Of a stretch of DNA of 64,000 nucleotides, positions 25,206 to 30,879 are shown piece after piece. Within the stretch, counting starts at the first letter, position 1. Every line of letters begins with the position of its first letter. The translations under genes and the position numbers were made by a program. The DNA comes from Nitratireductor luteus (GTDB lineage: Bacteria > Pseudomonadota > Alphaproteobacteria > Rhizobiales > Rhizobiaceae). The notes beneath the pieces are model-generated. The model did not search any database, was not told the DNA's origin, and worked only from the letters and a program-made list of their open reading frames with translations. The stretch lies in contig NZ_JAOANW010000008.1 of assembly GCF_026162365.1 (NCBI RefSeq), positions 124,001-188,000 of the forward strand, in the 5' to 3' direction.

Positions 25206-25904
25206 ATGTCCGACGACGAAATCATCCTTTCGGATCTTTCTGACGAAGAACTCGTGCAGCAGATGCACGACGACCTTTATGACGGTCTGAAAGAAGAGAT
25301 CGAGGAAGGCACGCGGATACTCCTGGAGCGCGGCTGGACGCCTTATGACCTGCTCACCCAGGCCCTCGTGGAAGGCATGCGCATCGTCGGCGAGGATTTC
25401 CGCGACGGTATCCTTTTCGTGCCGGAGGTGCTTTTGTCGGCCAACGCCATGAAGGCGGGCATGACCATCCTGCGCCCCCTTCTGGTGGAAACGGGAGCGC
25501 CAAAACAGGGCAAGATGGTGATCGGCACCGTCAAGGGCGACATCCATGACATCGGCAAGAATCTCGTCGGCATGATGATGGAAGGCGCCGGCTTCGACGT
25601 GATCGACCTTGGGATCAACAACCCTGTCGAGAATTACCTTGCAGCAATCGAGGAGCATCAGCCCGACATCGTCGGCATGTCCGCGCTTTTGACCACGACC
25701 ATGCCTTACATGAAGGTGGTCATCGACACGCTGAAGGAAAAAGGCATCCGCGACGACCTTATCGTCTTGGTGGGCGGCGCGCCTTTGAATGAAGAATTCG
25801 GCAAGGCGGTCGGCGCAGACGCCTACTGCCGCGATGCGGCCGTCGCCGTCGAAACGGCGAAGGCCTTCATGAAGCGGAAGCACAATATCGGCGCTTCGGC
25901 CTAG
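25206..25904 (+). CDS. Corrinoid (methylcobalamin-carrying) protein of the amine methyltransferase system
   Basis: The 232-residue protein has the MtbC/MttC/MtaC two-domain layout. A helical cap (about residues 20-95) is followed by a Rossmann-like B12 domain with DIHDIG at 112-117, whose histidine ligates cobalt, then GFDVIDLG and VLVGGAPLN. It shuttles a methyl group between MttB-type proteins and a tetrahydrofolate methyltransferase. The first 20 residues (SDDEIILSDLSDEELVQ) are strongly acidic, longer than the usual start, and may dock with the basic tails of its partners. GGAG precedes the ATG. The 282-base gap upstream, shared with the divergent SCPU gene, holds no other gene. Confidence 0.93.
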   Translation: MSDDEIILSDLSDEELVQQMHDDLYDGLKEEIEEGTRILLERGWTPYDLLTQALVEGMRIVGEDFRDGILFVPEVLLSANAMKAGMTILRPLLVETGAPKQGKMVIGTVKGDIHDIGKNLVGMMMEGAGFDVIDLGINNPVENYLAAIEEHQPDIVGMSALLTTTMPYMKVVIDTLKEKGIRDDLIVLVGGAPLNEEFGKAVGADAYCRDAAVAVETAKAFMKRKHNIGASA

Positions 25905-25978
25905 GCACTTTGGATATCTCAGGTGCGTCTGCGCTGGGGTCGGGCGAACCCGACCTGCTGTAAACGTTATGGCGGCGC

Positions 25979-26137
25979 TTATTTGGTGGCCTGGGCAACG
26001 TTCTGGCCGGCACCCTGCGTCGCGTTGACGACGTTGGCGGTATCCTGCCCGACGCCACGAATGGTATTGGCGCAGCCGGCGGCCAGCCCGACGACCGCAA
26101 ACAGCAAGATGATGCGCGAAAGGCCCGAACGTGTCAT
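25979..26137 (-). CDS. Entericidin-like small lipoprotein
   Basis: The 52-residue protein begins MTRSGLSRIILLF and has a lipobox LAAGC at the signal peptidase II site. A short polar tail rich in Gly, Asn and Gln (TIRGVGQDTANVVNATQG) is typical of entericidin A/B. Such lipoproteins sit in the outer membrane and are stress-linked. GGGAC before the ATG forms the ribosome site. It lies between two one-carbon genes on the opposite strand, which is out of keeping with their function. Confidence 0.85.
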   Translation of the reverse strand: MTRSGLSRIILLFAVVGLAAGCANTIRGVGQDTANVVNATQGAGQNVAQATK

Positions 26138-26171
26138 GATTGTCCCTCCTGGAACGGCCTGAGATCTTGAG

Positions 26172-26822
26172 TTGACACAGCTACAACGCGCCAATGCAGA
26201 AAAGGTTCTGGTAATCGCCTGCGGGATGATCGCCCGCGAGGTGCTTGCGGTGCGCGAGCGGCTGGGCTTCGAGCATATCGAACTGACCTGCCTGCCGGCG
26301 CAATATCACTACCGCCCGGACCGGATCGCGCCGGAGATCGACAAGGCCGTCGAGAAAGCCAGGTCCGAAGGTTATCGCAACATCTTTATCGGATACGCCG
26401 ATTGCGGCACCGGCGGCGCCCTGGACCGCGTTTGCGAAAAGCACGGCGTGGAGCGCATAGCCGGGCCGCACTGCTTTGCCTTCTACCAGGGGCTGACGGC
26501 ATTCGAGAAGGTGATGGAAGAAGACATGCTGTCCTTCTACATGACCGACTTCCTGTGCCGCCATTTTGACGCGTTCTTCATGCGCCCCCTGGCCCTCGAC
26601 CGCCATCCGGAGCTCATCCAGGACTTCTTCGGCAACTATGAGAAAGTGGTCTATCTGGCCCAGACGGATGACCCGGAGCTTGAGAAAGTTGCGCGTTCGG
26701 CCGCCCGCCTGCTCGGACTCGAATACGAGCGGCGCTTCACCGGCTACGGCGATCTGGCAGATGCCATGGAACAAGCTGCCCGAGCATTTGGAAGCGACCA
26801 CAAAAAGGCTTCAATCGGCTGA
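26172..26822 (+). CDS. DUF1638 protein linked to corrinoid methyl transfer
   Basis: The 216-residue protein matches DUF1638: VLVIACGMIAREVLAV at the start, then TCLPAQYHYRPDRIAPEID, YADCGTGGALDRVC and AGPHCFAFYQG. Conserved cysteines and histidines (ACG, TCLP, DCGTGG, GPHC) could bind a metal or cluster. The family occurs near corrinoid methyltransferase genes in bacteria and archaea (general knowledge), but has no established function. The start is TTG at 26172 because upstream in-frame ATGs are cut off by a stop. The ribosome site is weak. It probably belongs with the corrinoid protein. Confidence 0.8.
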   Translation: MTQLQRANAEKVLVIACGMIAREVLAVRERLGFEHIELTCLPAQYHYRPDRIAPEIDKAVEKARSEGYRNIFIGYADCGTGGALDRVCEKHGVERIAGPHCFAFYQGLTAFEKVMEEDMLSFYMTDFLCRHFDAFFMRPLALDRHPELIQDFFGNYEKVVYLAQTDDPELEKVARSAARLLGLEYERRFTGYGDLADAMEQAARAFGSDHKKASIG

Positions 26823-27011
26823 TTGGTTCAAATCGGCCTTGGAGATTCCATATTGATGCGGTGTGCTCGCCTTTGTTCACTTTCTCTCTCTCCGCGTACC
26901 GCACTCGGGCGTCCATGACCGTCACGGAACCCTTTGCATAACTGTCATGAAGGCTTAACAGCTTACGGCGCATGATGCGTTCAACACAACGAGCATGAAG
27001 AAAGACATCCG

Positions 27012-27656
27012 GTGAAAGCGGAGGGAACGGGTTCGGGCGCGGCCATGTGTGCGCCGGCGGCGGATGCGCCGCGCAGGTTGTCGCGCATTTTCGAGGAATT
27101 GGCCGGCAATGCACGCGGATCCGTTACAGTGGCGCAACTCCGCCAGGCGCTGGGTGACCGCAGCTTCGCGACCCTTCTCGTCTTTTTCTCATGCTTGAAT
27201 ATGCTGCCCCTGCCGCCGGGCAGCACGTTGATCCTGGGCATTCCGCTCATTCTGCTCTCGATTCAGATGGTCTTGGGCAATCGAACGGTCTGGCTGCCGC
27301 AATTCGTCCTGAAGAAATCGCTGACCGCCGACAGTTTCCGCCACATGAGCGGGCGGCTGGTGCCGCGAATCAAATGGGTGGAGAAGCTCATCCGCCCCCG
27401 CTATTGGCCTTTCGCCCGTGACCACGCCGACCGCATCATCGGCCTGATCGCGCTGATCCTGTCGATAGCGGTCACCCTGCCGATCCCGCTGGGCAACTGG
27501 TTTCCCGCCTTTTCGTGCGCTCTGGTGGGCCTTGCACTTTCCGAGCGCGACGGGGTGCTGCTGGGCATTGCCGTCATCAGCGGTACCCTTTCGCTGCTTG
27601 TCATCGCCGTGGTCATCGGGGCCGCGAGCATGCTGGCCGGCGCGCTCATCGGCTGA
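27012..27656 (+). CDS. ExoD-family membrane protein
   Basis: The 214-residue protein fits the ExoD family (exopolysaccharide synthesis, ExoD): LSRIFEELAGNARGSVTVAQ, then DRSFATLLVFFSCLNMLPLPPG, and three to four further hydrophobic segments. ExoD is named from a Sinorhizobium gene affecting exopolysaccharide and alkali tolerance; its biochemical role is unknown. The GTG at 27012 is chosen because no ATG is suitable. The 189-base gap before it contains no gene. It sits within the one-carbon cluster without an obvious role. Confidence 0.8.
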   Translation: MKAEGTGSGAAMCAPAADAPRRLSRIFEELAGNARGSVTVAQLRQALGDRSFATLLVFFSCLNMLPLPPGSTLILGIPLILLSIQMVLGNRTVWLPQFVLKKSLTADSFRHMSGRLVPRIKWVEKLIRPRYWPFARDHADRIIGLIALILSIAVTLPIPLGNWFPAFSCALVGLALSERDGVLLGIAVISGTLSLLVIAVVIGAASMLAGALIG

Positions 27657-27770
27657 CCTCGCCGCTTGACGGCATCTCCCGCGTCGCATTTGAAAGAACG
27701 CGCGTCGTCGCGCAGCAAGCAGCCGTGCGCGCAAGGGCGCAATCCTCGACACAATGGAGACATGCCGGAT

Positions 27771-28073
27771 ATGGCCGATCTGATCGTAGTTTACTGGCGC
27801 GACATCCCCGCCCAGGTCATCGTCAAGAAGGGGCGCAAGGCGGCGCGGCGCGAACTTTCTCTGCGCTTTACCGAAGCGATCGACATGTGCGCCATGCGCG
27901 TCGGCGCCCGCGATACCGATTCCTATCTCGCGGAATGGCGGCGTGCCGACCCCAGCCCTGTGAGCGACGACCTCGAAGCAGAGGCCGAGAAGGCAAGCTC
28001 CCATCTCGAACAGACCTATACCGACGAGCGCCTGAAGGCGCTTGTAAAGGCAGGCGGGTATGACCTCGAATAA
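27771..28073 (+). CDS. 'Virulence factor' family small protein beside MetV
   Basis: The 100-residue protein starts MADLIVVYWRDIPAQVIVK and continues with KGRKAARRELSLRFTEAIDM and an acidic helical tail. It matches the small conserved 'Virulence_fact' family, a name that says nothing about mechanism. ATGs at 27762 and 27771 are both possible. The gene overlaps metV by 14 bases and so is probably translationally coupled to it. I infer a role as subunit or assembly helper for the methylene-THF reductase or corrinoid pathway. Confidence 0.75.
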   Translation: MADLIVVYWRDIPAQVIVKKGRKAARRELSLRFTEAIDMCAMRVGARDTDSYLAEWRRADPSPVSDDLEAEAEKASSHLEQTYTDERLKALVKAGGYDLE

Positions 28074-28662
28074 AAAAAAGAAGCCCCTGCGCCAGCGCGT
28101 GACGCAGGCCACCATCGTGCGCAAGGCGCGGGAGCTCATCGCCTACAAGCCGGCGGACGTGTCGCCGCAGCGGCGCGTGCAACGCCGCTATACGATGCGG
28201 CGATGGTCGGTGCGCCATGCGCGCAGCCTGGAATGGTTCTACGCTCATTTCGCCAATATGTTCCTGGTGCTCCACCCCTTGTGGAACGCCATCGGATACC
28301 GGCGGGCCGAAGCGCCTGTGAAATTCGTCGAGAAACAGGTCAAAGGCCTCTTGTTCGACTGCCGCATGTGCGGCCAGTGCATTCTTTCGTCTACCGGCAT
28401 GTCCTGTCCGATGAACTGCCCGAAGCAATTGCGCAATGGCCCCTGCGGCGGCGTGCGCGCCAACGGCAATTGCGAGGTGGAGCCCGACATGCCCTGCGTC
28501 TGGGTGAAGGCGTGGGAGGGCGCGCAGCGGATGCGCGGAACAGAAAACATTCTCGACGTGCAAAAGCCCGTCGATCAGTCCCTGCGCGAAACCTCCTCGT
28601 GGCTGCGCGTCACTGCACTTGCCGCCGCCGAGCGCAACCGGAATACGAAGGCCGCCGAATGA
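28060..28662 (+). CDS. metV: MetV-like methylene-THF reductase partner (MTHFR C-terminal domain protein)
   Basis: The 200-residue protein has a lysine/arginine-rich N-terminus. A central helical part comes next, then the cysteine motif CRMCGQC (Cys101, 104, 107), SCPMNCPK and GPCGGVRANGNC. This is the MTHFR C-terminal (MetV) family, which in acetogens binds an iron-sulphur and/or zinc site and pairs with MetF to link methyl-THF oxidation/reduction to other electron carriers. Here it directly overlaps a MetF-like gene by four bases. An acetogen-style pair in an aerobe suggests methyl-THF oxidation. The gene symbol is by analogy. Confidence 0.85.
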   Translation: MTSNKKKKPLRQRVTQATIVRKARELIAYKPADVSPQRRVQRRYTMRRWSVRHARSLEWFYAHFANMFLVLHPLWNAIGYRRAEAPVKFVEKQVKGLLFDCRMCGQCILSSTGMSCPMNCPKQLRNGPCGGVRANGNCEVEPDMPCVWVKAWEGAQRMRGTENILDVQKPVDQSLRETSSWLRVTALAAAERNRNTKAAE

Positions 28663-29756
28663 CCCGCCGCCCTCCCCATATCGATGAAAACCCGCATGGC
28701 GTCGACCTGCCGCTGGAGCCCCTTCCCGGCCATTCCTCGCGCGGCAGGCTGGAGCGCGTGCTGCGCCGCGGCGAATTCGCCGTTACCGCCGAGTTGAACC
28801 CGCCCGACAGCGCCAATGCGCAGGACGTCTATGAGCGCGCCGCCGTCTTCGACGGCTGGGTCGACGGCATCAACGCCGTCGACGCCTCCGGCGCCAACTG
28901 CCACATGTCGTCGCTCGGCATCTGTGCGCTGCTTACCCGCATGGGCTACGCCACGATCATGCAGATCGCCTGCCGCGACCGCAACCGCATCGCCATCCAG
29001 GGCGATGTGCTGGGCGCGGCGGCCATGGGCGTGGCCAACATATTGTGCCTGACCGGCGACGGCGTGCAGGCCGGCGATCAGCCAGGCGCCAAACCTGTTT
29101 TCGACCTCGACAGCATGTCGCTTCTGGAAACTGTGCGTGTCATGCGCGACGAGGAACGCTTTCTCTCCGGCCGCAAGCTTTCGACGCCGCCCGCCGTCTT
29201 CATGGGCGCCGCTATCAATCCTTTTGCCCCGCCATACGATTTCCGTCCGCTGAGGCTCGCCAAGAAGATCGCCGCCGGTGCCCAATTCGTACAAAGCCAA
29301 TATTGCTTCGACGTGCCGATGCTGCAGGAATACATGAAGCGTGCGCGCAATCTCGGGCTGGCGGAGAAATGCTACATCCTGATCGGCGTGGGCCCCCTCG
29401 CCTCCGCCAAAACAGCCCGCTGGATCCGCGCCAACGTGCCCGGCGTCCATATTCCTGATGACGTGGTGCGCCGCCTGGAAGGCGCGCAGAACCAGAAGGA
29501 AGAAGGCAAGCGCCTGTGCATCGACATCATCAACGAGGTGAAGGAGATCGAAGGCGTATCGGGCGTCCATGTCATGGCATACCGGCAGGAGGAATACGTC
29601 GCTGAGATCGTCCACGAATCGGGCGTCCTGAAGGGCCGCCGTCCCTGGAAACGCGAACCCGGTCCCGACGACGCCATGGTCGCCGACCGGCTCGATCACC
29701 TTCTGGAAACGCCAAACCAGCGGCCGGTGGACATGGTGAAGGATGCGGCGGGGTGA
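28659..29756 (+). CDS. metF: MetF-like 5,10-methylenetetrahydrofolate reductase
   Basis: The 365-residue flavoprotein interconverts methyl-THF and methylene-THF. It has the MTHFR barrel: FAVTAELNPPDSAN at the N-terminus, CLTGDGVQAGDQPGAK, MGAAINPFAPPYD and GAQFVQSQYCFDVPML. The start ATGA overlap with metV makes co-translation likely. The C-terminal ~60 residues, after the barrel, form an extension (PGPDDAMVADRLDHLLET). It is upstream of the methyl-THF methyltransferase gene. In this setting it probably oxidises methyl groups delivered by that enzyme. Confidence 0.9.
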   Translation: MTRRPPHIDENPHGVDLPLEPLPGHSSRGRLERVLRRGEFAVTAELNPPDSANAQDVYERAAVFDGWVDGINAVDASGANCHMSSLGICALLTRMGYATIMQIACRDRNRIAIQGDVLGAAAMGVANILCLTGDGVQAGDQPGAKPVFDLDSMSLLETVRVMRDEERFLSGRKLSTPPAVFMGAAINPFAPPYDFRPLRLAKKIAAGAQFVQSQYCFDVPMLQEYMKRARNLGLAEKCYILIGVGPLASAKTARWIRANVPGVHIPDDVVRRLEGAQNQKEEGKRLCIDIINEVKEIEGVSGVHVMAYRQEEYVAEIVHESGVLKGRRPWKREPGPDDAMVADRLDHLLETPNQRPVDMVKDAAG

Positions 29757-29763
29757 GAGCGTT

Positions 29764-29851
29764 GTAAGGCGGTAGGGGAGTAGGGAGACTTCGAATCCAT
29801 GAAGCGCCACCATCCATTCCCTACCTGCTGCCCTACTGCCCTACTTCCTTG
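29764..29851. repeat. Intergenic inverted repeat, GGGAGTAGGGA type, copy B
   Basis: The left arm carries GTAGGGGAGTAGGGAG and the right arm TCCCTACCTGCTGCCCTACT with CCTACTTCCTTGCC, an imperfect inverted pair around a central CGAATCCATGAAGCGCC. It resembles the element at 6354-6467 and likewise begins just after a stop codon and ends before the promoter or ribosome site of the next gene. Confidence 0.6.
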
Positions 29852-29876
29852 CCCCGCTTGAAACTCGTCAAATAAC

Positions 29877-29898
29877 GATATAAACAACTCTTTATATC
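29877..29898. promoter_or_regulatory. Palindromic operator before the methyl-THF methyltransferase gene
   Basis: GATATAAACA, two spacer bases AC, then TCTTTATATC form an inverted pair with 9 of 10 arm positions matching. The core is nearly identical in sequence and spacing to the perfect palindrome at 17528-17551 before bmt. It lies 16 bases before the ATG at 29915, so it would overlap promoter or leader. Confidence 0.7.
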
Positions 29899-29914
29899 TT
29901 CTGGAGGATAGTGA

Positions 29915-30868
29915 ATGACCCGCACCATCGTCGCCTCGGCGACAAAGGAAGTCGTGATCGGCTTCGACCAGCCCTTCTGCGTCATCGGCGAACGCATCAA
30001 CCCGACCGGCCGCAAGAAACTGGCCGCCGAGATGGTCGAAGGCAATTTCGAGACAGTGATCAAGGACGCGCTGGCCCAGGTGGCCGCCGGGGCGACGATG
30101 CTGGACGTCAATGCCGGCGTGACCGCGGTCGACCCCAATGCCACCGAACCCGCGCTGCTGGTCCAGACGCTGGAAATCGTTCAGGGTCTCGTCGACGTAC
30201 CCCTGTCGATCGACTCTTCGGTCTCGGCCGCCATCGAGGCAGCACTCAAGGTGGCCAAGGGCCGCCCGCTGGTCAACTCCGTGACCGGCGAGGAAGAAAA
30301 GCTCGAAGCCATCCTACCGCTGATCAAGAAGTACGACGTGCCCGTCGTCGCCATCTCGAACGATGAGACAGGAATCTCGGAAGATCCCGACGTTCGTTTC
30401 GAAGTGGCCAGGAAGATCGTGCAGCGCGCGGCCGATTTCGGCATCCCGGCGCACGACATCGTGGTCGATCCGCTGGTCATGCCCATCGGCGCCATGGGCA
30501 CGGCGGGCAAGCAGGTCTTCGCGCTTCTGCGCCGCCTGCGTGAGGAGTTGAAGGTCAACACGACCTGCGGCCTGTCCAACATCTCGTTCGGCATCCCGCA
30601 TCGCCACGGCATCAATGCCGGCTTCATTCCCATGGTCATCGGCGCCGGCATGACCAGCGCCATCATGAATCCGTGCCGGCCACAGGAAATGGAGGCCGTG
30701 CGCGCCGCCAACGTCCTCAACGGCACCGACCCCAACTGCCACACCTGGATCATGACCTATCGCGATCATCAGCCGGCGGCCGGCGGCACCGCGCAGGCGG
30801 CACCCGTGGATTCGTCGTCCGGCGGACGCCGCCGCGGCGGACGCGAGGCGCGGCGGGCGCGGGGATAA
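29915..30868 (+). CDS. Methyl-tetrahydrofolate:corrinoid methyltransferase (MtrH/MeTr-like)
   Basis: The 317-residue pterin-binding barrel protein has GERINPTGRKKLAAEM at 25-40, TMLDVNAGVTAVDPN, PLSIDSSV, AISNDETGISEDPDVRFE and VDPLVMPIGAMG. The family includes AcsE-type MeTr and the MtvA/MtgA enzymes that move a methyl group from methyl-corrinoid protein to THF. Placed after MetV/MetF and before a RACo-type activator, it most likely receives methyl groups from the corrinoid protein at 25206. Its C-terminal tail, GRRRGGREARRARG (304-317), nearly matches the end of the activator. The GGAGG ribosome site lies just before the ATG. Confidence 0.92.
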   Translation: MTRTIVASATKEVVIGFDQPFCVIGERINPTGRKKLAAEMVEGNFETVIKDALAQVAAGATMLDVNAGVTAVDPNATEPALLVQTLEIVQGLVDVPLSIDSSVSAAIEAALKVAKGRPLVNSVTGEEEKLEAILPLIKKYDVPVVAISNDETGISEDPDVRFEVARKIVQRAADFGIPAHDIVVDPLVMPIGAMGTAGKQVFALLRRLREELKVNTTCGLSNISFGIPHRHGINAGFIPMVIGAGMTSAIMNPCRPQEMEAVRAANVLNGTDPNCHTWIMTYRDHQPAAGGTAQAAPVDSSSGGRRRGGREARRARG

Positions 30869-30879
30869 GGTCGCGAATC

